Origin: Vagococcus fessus
GTDB lineage: Bacteria; Bacillota; Bacilli; Lactobacillales; Vagococcaceae
Reading direction: 5' to 3'
Assembly (NCBI RefSeq): GCF_003987565.1
Contig: NZ_NGJY01000002.1
Span: forward strand, 496,001 to 560,000
DNA: 64,000 nt
This document shows positions 1 to 9,314 of this stretch, one piece after another. A program made the translations under genes and the position numbers. A model generated the notes under the pieces. The model was not told the origin of the DNA. It was given only the letters and a program-made list of their open reading frames with translations, and did no database searches. Within the stretch, counting starts at the first letter, position 1, and each line of letters starts with the position of its first letter.

Positions 1-63
1 TGCAACACCACCTAAAATAGTTGATACTAATGTAGTTACTGCTAAAAATTGAATTTTTTTCAT
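1..63 (-). CDS. secreted protein, N-terminal fragment (runs off window edge)
   Basis: Only the first 21 codons lie in the window. They read as the start of a signal peptide (MKKIQFLAVTTLVSTILGGVA): two lysines followed by a hydrophobic core. The start codon follows the stop of the upstream small anchored protein after one base, with a Shine-Dalgarno-like AAGGA about ten bases before it, so it is probably translated in the same operon. Given the two upstream genes (lectin/WxL protein and small LPQTG protein), a WxL-domain surface protein is likely, but that is inference from context only. Confidence 0.6.
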   Translation of the reverse strand, partial: MKKIQFLAVTTLVSTILGGVA

Positions 64-64
64 A

Positions 65-385
65 TTATGACACGTCCTTATTTTTTTTATTAAAATAGTA
101 AGCTATTATTCCGCTCACTAAAATCAAACTACCACTTATTTTATAGACAAATGACGTCTTCACTTCTCCTGTTTGAGGCAAAGTTCCTTTATGGTTTAAA
201 CCTTCTAGTTTGCCTTTATGCGGTGTATCACCAACATCTTGCCCTAATTTATTTGGATTTTCTCCATGGAATCTAACTCCTGTTTTAGTGTCCACAGTTG
301 AAACGACTGTGGTTGCTGCTTGTGAAGCTGTTCCTAACAAACAACACAGCAATACTAAACTAACCATTATTCGTCTCATTATCAT
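65..385 (-). CDS. small sortase-anchored surface protein (LPQTG)
   Basis: This 106-residue protein has an N-terminal signal peptide (residues 1-23), a short mature region and a complete cell-wall sorting signal: LPQTG near residue 69, a hydrophobic span of about 20 residues and a positively charged tail (NKKNKD). Such short anchored proteins are a regular component of WxL gene clusters, where they may tether the surface complex to peptidoglycan. Its ATG overlaps the stop of the upstream lectin/WxL gene in an ATGA junction, indicating translational coupling. No enzymatic domain is visible. Confidence 0.8.
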   Translation of the reverse strand: MIMRRIMVSLVLLCCLLGTASQAATTVVSTVDTKTGVRFHGENPNKLGQDVGDTPHKGKLEGLNHKGTLPQTGEVKTSFVYKISGSLILVSGIIAYYFNKKNKDVS

Positions 386-3300
386 GAAAGGTTAGCCCCT
401 TTCTTTACAGAAAGTTTTTCTACGACAGTAGTCAACACTTTATCTTCTGGTCTGATATTCCATGTTAATTCTGAGGTAAACGTATCATTGGCGGTTGCCC
501 AAGAATGACTTGATGCTCCTACAGCTGTTTCTAAACGTTGCTCATTTTCTTCTCCCTTACCTAAAGGAAGTTCTAATTCTTTTTCATCACCTGTTTTAAT
601 GGTTTGTTCTGATGTCGTAAGATTGGAAAGGGCATTCCCTTCCTTATCGACTAATAATAGATTTAAAGGTAGCTCATCTTTTAGTTTTGTTTCATTTTCC
701 AAAAATTTACTATTTTTAACAGTTAATTCCCACCCCTTTTGAATATAACGATCGTCCTTAACAGATAAATTAAATTCATTTAGTGGTTTTAGTTGTTCTG
801 CTTTTGATTGTAGTAAGCCTTTGTACGATAATTCTCCTTCAACACCTAAACTTAGTTCACCATCAATTACATGTACTTTGACCATTTTATTCTTTTTATA
901 CACTGTTTCCCCTTGCGCTCTAGCAAGTTCAGCTTCTTTAGGTTTCAAGAATTTCAGATGCATTCCCCATCTATTTCCATGACCAAGGCTATCTTCTTCT
1001 TCCTCTTCACCTTCTTGTGATTCTGTGTACTCTAATGTCAACATCACATCATATGAACCGGGTAAATAATCCAACTTATCATAATCCGGCTTTATAAATT
1101 CAGCTATTGAAGTTTCTGTTAAATCTTCTTCACGGAATATTGCATCCCAATGGCCTTCCTCAGTTAACACTTGCGTTATAACCGATTCATCAGGATTGAG
1201 TTGAATTTTTTCCGTATCACCAATGTCAGCACTTTTAACAGTTACTTCATCATCTGCTATAAGATCGACACGATCATCTTCATCCACAACCTTAAGGTCT
1301 GTTTCTATTGATTCATTTATATTTCCTGCAGGATCCTCTAACCTTAACTTAACTTTATAAGGTACGCCTTCTGATACTTTTTGCAAATCTTTTTTCAATT
1401 GTTTTTCATCCACAAAAGAAACAACGATATCATCTAACTTAACAATTGGATTGGTATCATCTAAGTCATTTACGAACATGTAGGGATCTAACTCGATTGC
1501 CTCAACTTCTTTAGACGTCCTTACAAATGTTGTAATTAAATCCTCAGCCTCACCGGTTGGTGCAGTTTTATCCATTACTTCTTTAGACGCTACAGATACA
1601 ATCTCCTCTTTATCAGCTTTTTTAGGGACTAATTTTGCTCTAATTCTATTCGAAGCTGTAAAAGTTTTATCCTTTGATACAAACTCAAATAATTTCGAAC
1701 CATCCTCTCCCTCAGTCACTTCTACGACTTTTCCATCCACAGCAGGATCTCCTGAAAGCTTAACTTCTAAAGGAAGATTTTGATAAGGCTCTTCAATATT
1801 TTTGATTTCACCTTTGACTTTTCGGTTACTTTCAACCTTATCCGAGTCTGTTAAATCACCTGTAATTATCATGTCCGCTTTCATCGTACTCGCTAATATT
1901 TTATATGCCAGCTTATCTCCCCAAAAACTGTCGTTACTTCCGTAATAACGTGTATTACCCGAAACTACTATATCTGTATCTGTAGGTTCTATATCAACCT
2001 TAAATCTAGATATTACTTTATCTGGACCTTCTGCTGTTATAGTTTTAGGTAGTTTAGCAATAAGCTGATAAGTAGATACAATTAAGTTTTTATCAGATAA
2101 TTTAGTCCACGTTTTCCCATTATCGTATGATAATTCATAAGAATTTTTAACATAGGAGAAGTAATCAGACAATGGCGAAACAATAGAGGGATTTAACCAT
2201 TGTTGTTTACCTGATACATATTTGACAGAATTTTTATACGTCAATTGTCCACCAGGAACCACTTCAGGTACCTTCGTTTTATCACCATCTGAATAGATAG
2301 ACTGCCCTGAATCATCAAGAATATCTTCTTCATGCTCGATCTCTATTAAATCAGGAACCTGCTTGAAAACAACTGCCTGTGTCGAGCCTTTTTTCCCAGT
2401 TGCACCAGTAAATCCCCAACGTACTTCTTTTTTCTTCGAGCTACCTTCGATGTTTAAAGCATCTAAGTCTAAACGTCGGACTGTTTTTACAACTTTACCA
2501 TCAAAGCTTAGCTCTAACATCCCTGCATCTTTTTTATCTGGATGCTTTTGGGGTGTTAAGTACTTCACTTTAAAGTCATGCCATTTACCATTTGATAAAT
2601 TTTGCTTTGTTCCATCAAATAATGATTTAGAACTGAACATCACATCATGATTAATAATAGGGTATTTATTGAACCAACTTGTATAAGAAAAAAGTGGTCG
2701 TCTATCACTCTTAAATCTATTTGCAATCCAATTTCGTTCTCCTAACAAACCGTCTTTCTTATTCTTTTTTGTTGGATCACTATTCTTTGAGCTCCCTGCT
2801 GGATATTTCATTTTAGGAACATCTGGATAAAAATTTTGATCTTCCGTTGTTAACCCATTTTTCCTATCAAAAGCTGGGTACGTAGCACCTATATGTTGTT
2901 TACTTTGACGGTTATAGTAAGTTTTATATCCTGTAGACAATAGTCCACCTAGTATGTTCTTAGTTTCAATTTTATGTCTTGACACCCGTTTATCTAGCGT
3001 AGAGCCATTTTCATGTGTATCGAATTCTACAACAAAACTATTTTGTATAGACCCTTTTTTAAATTTTTCTAAGGTTGCATTAGGATTGCCATATACACCC
3101 AAACCAGCGCCACCGTGACCAATAGCCTTAGTCCCTTGAACATCATCATTTTGTAGAACAAAAGCCATGCCATCTCCTGCATCAGCACCATTTCCGCCTA
3201 GATATAAACTCATCTCTGCTTCAAAATCATTTTCTAAATCAATTTTCATCTTATCTGTTGCCCAGATTGCTCCAACTTGATTTTTCCCATTATTCTTTTC

Positions 3301-4197
3301 CTTATCCGTAATAAAAACGATATCTGTATCAGTATCTTTAACTTTTTCAATATAGGTGTCACCTTGTTTATCTTCTACAGCGAATATATCATCCAAAGCC
3401 AAACCTTTGGGTGCACTTTTTATTATTTCATCTGTGGGTTTCTCAGGTGTTTTTTTGAAAACTTCAGCTGAATATTCTTTTTCATCATTATCTCGGTCAA
3501 TTACACCTTCAGTAGCTAAATCTTCGAGTCCTGCTTCTGTAAGCTCACCATCCAATAAAAAATCATCCTCATTGTCCGTGATTACAACTTTTTCTTCTGT
3601 AGGCGTTTCAGTTGACTGTTCAATCTCTTTCTCAACTTTTGAGGTCTCACCAGTGTCAGATATTTCTTCTGAAGGAAATATTTCTACAGGCTCTTCTGCT
3701 TCACTAAATTCAGAAGAGTGTGACTCACTGATATTAGGGCTTGTTGTCTCTTTCAAAACAGACTCTTTTAACTCTGTACTTGATAAAGCCAAACTTTCTT
3801 CTGTTTCTGTATGCCACGTTGATTTAGTTTCATCAGAGTGTTTTTGTTTGTCATATAACTGATTTAATGACTTTATCAAATAGGGATGTTCTTTAGTTAA
3901 ACCTTCCATTAAAACTGAAAATTTTACAGAAAAACTCTCAAAATGTGCGTTATCATTAACTGATAACTGCTCCAAATTAAATTTAGCTTGTTGAACATAC
4001 TCTTTTTGTTCATCAGTAATCTCTTTTAATTTCAGTAAATAATCTAACGTAAATACCATATAAGCCTTATGTTCTTTACTTCTCTCTTGATCTTCTACAT
4101 CATGTTGCTTCTCTATGTTTACCGTTGTTACAGCTACAGCACTCAGAGGAGCACCCATTACAATCGCTACAGACATCAAACAAATAAATTTCTTCAC
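382..4197 (-). CDS. L-type lectin-like / WxL-domain surface protein
   Basis: This 1271-residue secreted protein starts at a GTG preceded by AAAGGAG. Residues 1-23 are a signal peptide and residues about 130-260 are Ser/Thr/Glu-rich and probably disordered. Residues about 290-640 look like a legume-type lectin fold, with the characteristic GDGMAFVLQND segment near 342-351 and FVVEFDTHENG near 388-398. Repeated beta-rich modules follow. The C-terminus carries two WxL-like motifs, WEL at 1156-1158 and WNI at 1246-1248, so it probably ends in a WxL domain that binds the wall non-covalently; the second motif deviates from the WxL consensus. It heads an operon with the small LPQTG protein. A role in binding host or plant glycans is likely from the lectin domain but unproven. 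Confidence 0.8.
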   Translation of the reverse strand: MKKFICLMSVAIVMGAPLSAVAVTTVNIEKQHDVEDQERSKEHKAYMVFTLDYLLKLKEITDEQKEYVQQAKFNLEQLSVNDNAHFESFSVKFSVLMEGLTKEHPYLIKSLNQLYDKQKHSDETKSTWHTETEESLALSSTELKESVLKETTSPNISESHSSEFSEAEEPVEIFPSEEISDTGETSKVEKEIEQSTETPTEEKVVITDNEDDFLLDGELTEAGLEDLATEGVIDRDNDEKEYSAEVFKKTPEKPTDEIIKSAPKGLALDDIFAVEDKQGDTYIEKVKDTDTDIVFITDKEKNNGKNQVGAIWATDKMKIDLENDFEAEMSLYLGGNGADAGDGMAFVLQNDDVQGTKAIGHGGAGLGVYGNPNATLEKFKKGSIQNSFVVEFDTHENGSTLDKRVSRHKIETKNILGGLLSTGYKTYYNRQSKQHIGATYPAFDRKNGLTTEDQNFYPDVPKMKYPAGSSKNSDPTKKNKKDGLLGERNWIANRFKSDRRPLFSYTSWFNKYPIINHDVMFSSKSLFDGTKQNLSNGKWHDFKVKYLTPQKHPDKKDAGMLELSFDGKVVKTVRRLDLDALNIEGSSKKKEVRWGFTGATGKKGSTQAVVFKQVPDLIEIEHEEDILDDSGQSIYSDGDKTKVPEVVPGGQLTYKNSVKYVSGKQQWLNPSIVSPLSDYFSYVKNSYELSYDNGKTWTKLSDKNLIVSTYQLIAKLPKTITAEGPDKVISRFKVDIEPTDTDIVVSGNTRYYGSNDSFWGDKLAYKILASTMKADMIITGDLTDSDKVESNRKVKGEIKNIEEPYQNLPLEVKLSGDPAVDGKVVEVTEGEDGSKLFEFVSKDKTFTASNRIRAKLVPKKADKEEIVSVASKEVMDKTAPTGEAEDLITTFVRTSKEVEAIELDPYMFVNDLDDTNPIVKLDDIVVSFVDEKQLKKDLQKVSEGVPYKVKLRLEDPAGNINESIETDLKVVDEDDRVDLIADDEVTVKSADIGDTEKIQLNPDESVITQVLTEEGHWDAIFREEDLTETSIAEFIKPDYDKLDYLPGSYDVMLTLEYTESQEGEEEEEDSLGHGNRWGMHLKFLKPKEAELARAQGETVYKKNKMVKVHVIDGELSLGVEGELSYKGLLQSKAEQLKPLNEFNLSVKDDRYIQKGWELTVKNSKFLENETKLKDELPLNLLLVDKEGNALSNLTTSEQTIKTGDEKELELPLGKGEENEQRLETAVGASSHSWATANDTFTSELTWNIRPEDKVLTTVVEKLSVKKGANLS

Positions 4198-4665
4198 TTC
4201 TTCACTCCTTTCTTAAAATAATTGTGACTATATTCAGTCTTGTCTGCTCAACGTGATTAAATAGAAATTCTGCTGCTAAAGCTTACTAATACAGCCTTTA
4301 GTATAGAACTGTTATAAGTCATTCATAAAAGAAATCTACTGTTCACTGAGCCAACATGCATCATTTTAGCATGTTTGTTATTTTAAAATATTTAAGAAAC
4401 AGAACAATTTAGTCGAATAACATCCATTATCTTAGCTATTCTATTCGCTTTCTGACGATACAGTCTGAAAAAAAATACTGCTCCTGTTTTATAAAAGACA
4501 TACAGATAAAATATGATTAATTACATCCTGTTATCTGGTTTTTTTCTTCCAATTTCCTCCTTTAGACTTTTTCTTTTTTTTGACCGGTTAAATTGAATAA
4601 AAAAATAAAAAAAATGATAGTGACATTAAATTCATACTCTTTTACCTGTTTTAATACAAAAAAAA
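4198..4665. other. intergenic region upstream of the lectin/WxL operon
   Basis: I see no coding region or RNA gene here. The stretch is AT-rich and should contain the promoter of the minus-strand WxL operon, but I could not pick out a convincing promoter pair or operator. Confidence 0.4.
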
Positions 4666-4692
4666 GCACTCGATTTATCGAGTGCTTTTTCT
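4666..4692 (-). terminator. intrinsic terminator after rbsU
   Basis: A perfect 9-bp inverted repeat (GCACTCGAT / ATCGAGTGC) with a two-base loop is flanked by an A-run on one side and a T-run on the other. It lies directly after the minus-strand sugar transporter gene and should end the ribose operon transcript. Confidence 0.85.
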
Positions 4693-5582
4693 TATATTAA
4701 AACAGTTACTGTTGCTGCGACAATAATTAAAACTAAACCTAACATTGTTACACGCATTTCTTTTGGTGTTTTCTTTTGACCTAAGAACCAAATACCTGTA
4801 AGTGTTGCTAGAATAACAGATGTTTGTGATAAGATAAATCCTGTTGCTAAACCATTCATATCTGGTTGTGCAGAAATTAAATATGTTAATGCTGCAAAAG
4901 CAAAGAAGAATCCTGAGAAAATATGTTTGTAAGAAACAGCTTCAGTGAAAGCTGATTTCTCTTTAGTTGATAAGAATGCTGCATAAATGACAGCTACTAA
5001 TAACATACCTATTGCTTGTGGTAAGAATGATTGCATACCATCCAAGTTTGTTGCTTGAGGAGCTGCTGAGTATGCCCAGTAACCAATTTCCCCAATTGCT
5101 AAGTAAATAACTGCTTTCTTAAGAACAGATGCGTTTTCTTCACTTTTTTCTTCTGACCATACAGTTAGTGCTGCACCAATAACGATTAAGACTAATGCTA
5201 AACCACCAAGAACTTTAGCTGTTACACCAGGCCAGTTACCTAATGCAATAACGCCCCATAGTGATGCTCCTAATAATTGGAAAGCTGTTGTGATTGGCAT
5301 CGCACGAGATGAACCGATCATACCGAATGATTTGAAGGTAATGATTTGAGCAGATGCCCAACCCACACCAGATAAAATAGCAAAAACTAAATCCATGCCA
5401 CTCGCTAAACCAATACCTTTTACCATTGCAAAAATCAAAGCAAAGATAAATGTTCCTAATGTTGACCCTAAAATTTGGTTAACAGGTCTTCCACCAATTT
5501 TTGAAGCAATAGTTGGATATAAACCCCAACCTAATAGTGGCCCTAAGCCAATTAATAATGCTGTAACGTTCATTTGTGTCAC
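4692..5582 (-). CDS. rbsU: ribose uptake protein, GRP sugar porter family
   Basis: This 296-residue integral membrane protein has about ten predicted hydrophobic helices and the layout of the glucose/ribose porter family in the DMT superfamily. Recognisable family segments include the N-terminal GLGPLLGWGLYPTIASKIGG and a C-terminal helix before QKKTPKEM. It lies downstream of rbsK and rbsD on the same strand, which supports ribose as the substrate; the RbsU-RbsD-RbsK combination replaces the ABC ribose transporter in several Lactobacillales and staphylococci. It is the last gene of the operon, followed by an intrinsic terminator. Ribose specificity is inferred from neighbours. Confidence 0.85.
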   Translation of the reverse strand: MTQMNVTALLIGLGPLLGWGLYPTIASKIGGRPVNQILGSTLGTFIFALIFAMVKGIGLASGMDLVFAILSGVGWASAQIITFKSFGMIGSSRAMPITTAFQLLGASLWGVIALGNWPGVTAKVLGGLALVLIVIGAALTVWSEEKSEENASVLKKAVIYLAIGEIGYWAYSAAPQATNLDGMQSFLPQAIGMLLVAVIYAAFLSTKEKSAFTEAVSYKHIFSGFFFAFAALTYLISAQPDMNGLATGFILSQTSVILATLTGIWFLGQKKTPKEMRVTMLGLVLIIVAATVTVLI

Positions 5583-5648
5583 TCCTATTTTTTTATTATA
5601 AGTCTCATTCTGTTGACGTGTTTCTTCTATAATATAGATTTAATTGAT

Positions 5649-6044
5649 TTAGAAAACAACATTACTTTCTAACACAATATTTGCATATGGCGTTACTTCA
5701 CCAGTTCTGATGAAGGCGTGACAATTATTTAAATCTTTTTTCATGTCTTCATGAGGATAAAAGACGATTTCTGTATCTGGTAATGTTTCCTTAATTTCAG
5801 CTAAAACTGTTGGGTTTGCTGTTTTGATTTCTTCTGCTAAGAAAATACGTTGTACTTCTAGTTCTTCTAAGACATTTTTTAAAACATCCATAAATGTCGG
5901 TAAACCATGAGTGACTGCTAAATCGATTTTTTCAACGTTCATTGGAACTGGCATACCAGCATCTCCAATACTTAATTTATCGAAATGACCCATTTGAGAG
6001 ATAACGCGTGAAATATCTGAATTGATTACTTTTGTTTTTTTCAT
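5649..6044 (-). CDS. rbsD: D-ribose pyranase
   Basis: This 131-residue protein has the full usual length of RbsD, which interconverts the beta-pyranose and beta-furanose forms of ribose and so supplies the furanose substrate for ribokinase. The N-terminal segment ([20 protein letters not shown]) carries the family's catalytic histidine at residue 20, and the C-terminus has the ATPYANI-like stretch (TPYANIVL). It sits between rbsK and rbsU, 25 bases after rbsK, within one transcription unit. Confidence 0.93.
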   Translation of the reverse strand: MKKTKVINSDISRVISQMGHFDKLSIGDAGMPVPMNVEKIDLAVTHGLPTFMDVLKNVLEELEVQRIFLAEEIKTANPTVLAEIKETLPDTEIVFYPHEDMKKDLNNCHAFIRTGEVTPYANIVLESNVVF

Positions 6045-6069
6045 TTTAAATTTCCCCTTTATAAGTGAT

Positions 6070-6975
6070 TTAAACTAATTCTTTTTTGAATGGAATAGAC
6101 GGTTGTGCACCAAAACGTTGAACCGTTAATGATGATGCTTTGTTACCGTAAAGAATTGCTTCTTCTAAATTAGAGAAGTCTGGTTTTAAAATACTACTCA
6201 TAGCACCGATGAATGTATCACCTGCTGCTGTTGTATCAACTGCTTTAACTTTGAAGGCTGGTACGATACCATTTTTTCCATTCACATCGAAGAAAGCACC
6301 TTTGCTACCAATTGTAATGATAACGGCTTCGATTCCTAAACCATGTAAATGATCAGCTGATTCTTTTAATGAGGCTTCATCAGTTACTTCAATTCCTGTT
6401 AAAATTTCTGTCTCTGTTTCATTAGGAATAATCATATCTGTTACTTTTAATAGTTCTTCTGGGACATTTTCTAGTGCTGGCGCTGGGTTAAGAATTGTTT
6501 TAACACCATTAGCACGCGCAATTTTGAAAGCTTCAATCGTACTATCGATCGCACTTTCAAATTGTGCAATAACGAAATCACTATTTTTAATTAAATCACT
6601 ACTTTTTTCAACATGTTCTGGAGTAAATGTATTGTTAGCTCCTGAGTAAATCATGATACTGTTTTCACCGTGGTTATCTACCATGATAAAAGCTTGACCA
6701 GTTGATTCATTATCTAAAGGTGTAACACCTGTCATGTCAATTTCTTCTTGAGACATTAAATCTGTCATCATTGAACCCGCTCCATCGTTACCAACAGCAC
6801 CGATAAAGAAAGTATTCGCATCTGAACGCTTAGCAGCTACCGCTTGGTTAGCTCCTTTTCCGCCACCAGCTGTGAAATGTTCAATAGCATGGATTGTTTC
6901 ACCAGGTTTTGGCATGTCTTTCACTCGTAATGTTGTGTCTAGGTTAATACTCCCAATAATTGTAATCGTATTCAT
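6070..6975 (-). CDS. rbsK: ribokinase
   Basis: This 301-residue PfkB-family sugar kinase phosphorylates ribose at O-5 using ATP. Visible family signatures are the N-terminal GSINLD substrate segment, the [11 protein letters not shown] motif near residues 37-47, and the C-terminal DTTAAGDTF motif containing the catalytic base Asp near residue 250. It is the first gene of the rbsK-rbsD-rbsU operon and lies directly downstream of a five-site palindrome array, which is expected to mediate RbsR control. Confidence 0.95.
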   Translation of the reverse strand: MNTITIIGSINLDTTLRVKDMPKPGETIHAIEHFTAGGGKGANQAVAAKRSDANTFFIGAVGNDGAGSMMTDLMSQEEIDMTGVTPLDNESTGQAFIMVDNHGENSIMIYSGANNTFTPEHVEKSSDLIKNSDFVIAQFESAIDSTIEAFKIARANGVKTILNPAPALENVPEELLKVTDMIIPNETETEILTGIEVTDEASLKESADHLHGLGIEAVIITIGSKGAFFDVNGKNGIVPAFKVKAVDTTAAGDTFIGAMSSILKPDFSNLEEAILYGNKASSLTVQRFGAQPSIPFKKELV

Positions 6976-7030
6976 TTAAACCACTCCTTAGTATTTTTTT
7001 CTTTTAAATAAGTTAAGTATTCTTCTTGTT

Positions 7031-7160
7031 ATTAAAACGTTTTAATTAGGTTGAAAAAAATATATAAAACGCTTTTATTTAAGGTTTAAAAAATTAAAAC
7101 GTTTTAATTTCTTCCTAAAAATATATAAAACGCTTTTATTTATTATTAAAACGTTTTAAT
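7031..7160. promoter_or_regulatory. array of five LacI-type operators before rbsK
   Basis: Five palindromes of two alternating types occur in 130 bp. ATTAAAACGTTTTAAT is at 7031-7046, 7093-7108 and 7145-7160; ATAAAACGCTTTTAT is at 7064-7078 and 7125-7139. Centre-to-centre spacings are about 32, 30, 32 and 20 bp, close to three and two helical turns. The central ACG(T/C)TTT core is typical of LacI-family operators. The array lies between the end of rbsR and the start of rbsK, so RbsR is the expected ligand; CcpA binding to some of the sites cannot be excluded. Confidence 0.8.
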
Positions 7161-7191
7161 AGGACAATAAAAAGATAACACACAATGAAAG

Positions 7192-8187
7192 CTATTTCAA
7201 GTGTGTTGTTGAAAATCTTTTTATTAATTTTACAGGTAGTGTTTTTTCCACCCGTTCTTTATCCGGTGTTTCAATTCTCTCAAGTAAAATTTCTGCCGTC
7301 ACTTTTCCCAATTCTACAATAGGTTGGGCAATTGTTGTCAGCTTAGGCGAAACATATTCGCACATATCTACATTATCATAACCAATAATACTATAATCGT
7401 CAGGTATACTTTTCCCTTTTTCACCTAAACCAAAATAAAGCCCGAAAGCTATCTCATCATTTATCGCAAAAATCCCCGTTACATCGGTCATTAGAATACG
7501 ATCAACCGCCTCTCGACCACCTGATTTTGATAATTCAGTATCCACTACAACTAAATTAGTTTGATAAATAGAACGGAAACCTTCTAAACGATTTTTAATG
7601 TTAGCTGTTGCTCTAACAGGCATCACAACTGCTACTTTTTCATGCCCTAACTCTTTAAGATGTGTCGCAGCTAACTGACCACCTAAAAAATCATCGGTAA
7701 AAACAGCATCTGATAGTCCTTCCGCTTTCTTCTGATCAAGTACGATAAATGGTAAGTTTTTCATCTCTAAATTTTCTCTAATAGCCTTGTTTGAAATAGC
7801 CGAACTCGCAATAATAAAACCATCAACACCACGTCTACTCAATTCTTCTAAATACTCATTTTCTTTTTCTTCATCTAAATCAGCATTACACAACATGGTA
7901 ATAAAATTTTTATCATACAAGACACTTTCAATCCCCCTAATCAAATTAGAAAAGAATGGATTAGTAATATCTGGTACTAATACACCAATTGTTTTACTTT
8001 TTTTACCAATCATACTTTGGGCAAAATAATTAGGTTTATAATTTAATTCATCTCTAGATGCCATTACTTTTTTCACTGTATCAGGATTAAAGCTGCTTTC
8101 TTTACCATTTAAAATCTGAGAAACTGTCGCAATCGACATTCCAGAATGTTTGGCCACATCTTTAATTGTTATTTTTTTCTTCGTCAT
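7192..8187 (-). CDS. rbsR: LacI-family transcriptional repressor of ribose genes
   Basis: This 331-residue protein has the standard LacI-family length. The N-terminal helix-turn-helix (TIKDVAKHSGMSIATVSQIL) and hinge are followed by a periplasmic-binding-protein-like ligand domain with the usual GVLVPDITNPFF segment near residue 67. It is encoded immediately upstream of rbsK on the same strand, and the five palindromes between the two genes are its probable targets. Ribose or a phosphorylated derivative as inducer is inferred from the operon content. Confidence 0.88.
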   Translation of the reverse strand: MTKKKITIKDVAKHSGMSIATVSQILNGKESSFNPDTVKKVMASRDELNYKPNYFAQSMIGKKSKTIGVLVPDITNPFFSNLIRGIESVLYDKNFITMLCNADLDEEKENEYLEELSRRGVDGFIIASSAISNKAIRENLEMKNLPFIVLDQKKAEGLSDAVFTDDFLGGQLAATHLKELGHEKVAVVMPVRATANIKNRLEGFRSIYQTNLVVVDTELSKSGGREAVDRILMTDVTGIFAINDEIAFGLYFGLGEKGKSIPDDYSIIGYDNVDMCEYVSPKLTTIAQPIVELGKVTAEILLERIETPDKERVEKTLPVKLIKRFSTTHLK

Positions 8188-8271
8188 TTCTGTTCTCCTT
8201 ATGGTAAAGCTACCCTATTCTATCAAACTTTTGATTACAACTTGTTAAGTCTCCACACTTAACACCTAACA

Positions 8272-9222
8272 TTACAAACGTTTCACCAAATCTGTTGCTG
8301 TATGTATATCTGTCACTAGCGTATTAGCAAACCCTCCTACAAGCGCTGCATGTATGGGAGCTACTTTGTGTTTGCCACCCGCTACTAAAATAGTATCAGC
8401 TTTATCTTTTAACTCTGATAATTCAATCCCTATTGTTCTATTATTAATTTCTTCATTCGCAATACTACCATCTGCTGTAATAAAGCGGGATAAAATATCT
8501 CCAACAGCTGTTGATTGAATCGCGGTCACTTCTTCTTCATCAAAATAATTCAACTGAAACAACATCGCGTTATTTTCCACACTTCCTACTGTAAAGACTG
8601 CAATATTCGCTTTTCGTCCTTCATCCATCAAATACTTAATATGGCTTTCACTCATCACTAACTCTTTTGTTTCCTGTTGTTCAAAAATAACAGGTAAAGG
8701 CAAAATTTCAGACTTCGCATGAAAGGCTTGAGTAAATAGACTCATCACTTCATGAGAATAATTAGTGATAGAGGCATGTGATTCCCCACCTTTTAATTGG
8801 ACAATTTTAGTGTTCTCTATAGGTTGTTCCTTCAATTCTTTTGCCACAGCATACATCGTCTTACCAAAACCAACCCCAATAATCGCATCATTTATCGCTA
8901 TTTCTTGTATATACTCCGCAGCTTTTTGTCCAATATTTTGAAGAATATTTCCCTCATTTGTCGAATGACTATAGGCAATCACTACTTTTTTTAAACCATA
9001 CTTTTCTTTTAATTGCTCTTCTAATTGTTTGGAGTCATCATAAGGGTCAATAATGTTAATCTGAACATATCCTTCGTCTTTAGAAAACTGTAATAAACGC
9101 GAAACAGTCGGTCTTGATAATGACATTTCTTTCGCTATTTCACTTTGATCTAAATTACTCTGGTAATAATATTTAGCTACTTGAACCGCTTGTTGTATTT
9201 TCTTTTTAGATGCGTTCGTCAA
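8272..9222 (-). CDS. SorC/DeoR-type sugar-binding transcriptional regulator
   Basis: This 316-residue protein has an N-terminal helix-turn-helix (QSEIAKEMSLSRPTVSRLL, residues about 27-45) and a long C-terminal SorC-family sugar-phosphate-binding domain (phosphosugar isomerase-like fold, with GVGFGKTMY and GGKHKVAPI segments). It lies downstream of deoC on the same strand, the same pairing as the Bacillus subtilis deoxyribonucleoside regulator DeoR, a SorC-family protein. It probably senses deoxyribose-5-phosphate and controls deoC. A terminator separates the two genes, so it may be read partly from its own promoter. Confidence 0.8.
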   Translation of the reverse strand: MTNASKKKIQQAVQVAKYYYQSNLDQSEIAKEMSLSRPTVSRLLQFSKDEGYVQINIIDPYDDSKQLEEQLKEKYGLKKVVIAYSHSTNEGNILQNIGQKAAEYIQEIAINDAIIGVGFGKTMYAVAKELKEQPIENTKIVQLKGGESHASITNYSHEVMSLFTQAFHAKSEILPLPVIFEQQETKELVMSESHIKYLMDEGRKANIAVFTVGSVENNAMLFQLNYFDEEEVTAIQSTAVGDILSRFITADGSIANEEINNRTIGIELSELKDKADTILVAGGKHKVAPIHAALVGGFANTLVTDIHTATDLVKRL

Positions 9223-9276
9223 ACGATCCCTCCTCTTATTTCTCTCGTTTTTATTATAGCATATAAGCCTTAAAGC

Positions 9277-9310
9277 AAAAAAAAGAGAGGCGCTATGCCT
9301 CTCACTTTTT
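9277..9310 (-). terminator. intrinsic terminator after deoC
   Basis: The inverted repeat GAGAGGC / GCCTCTC (9285-9291 and 9297-9303) with a five-base loop is followed, on the minus strand, by a run of eight T residues. It sits between deoC and the SorC-type regulator gene. Confidence 0.8.
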
Positions 9311-9314
9311 CAAA

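Noticed and set aside
2363-3862. Plus-strand open frames opposite the lectin/WxL gene
   Set aside because: They are low-complexity antisense frames of a strongly supported minus-strand gene.
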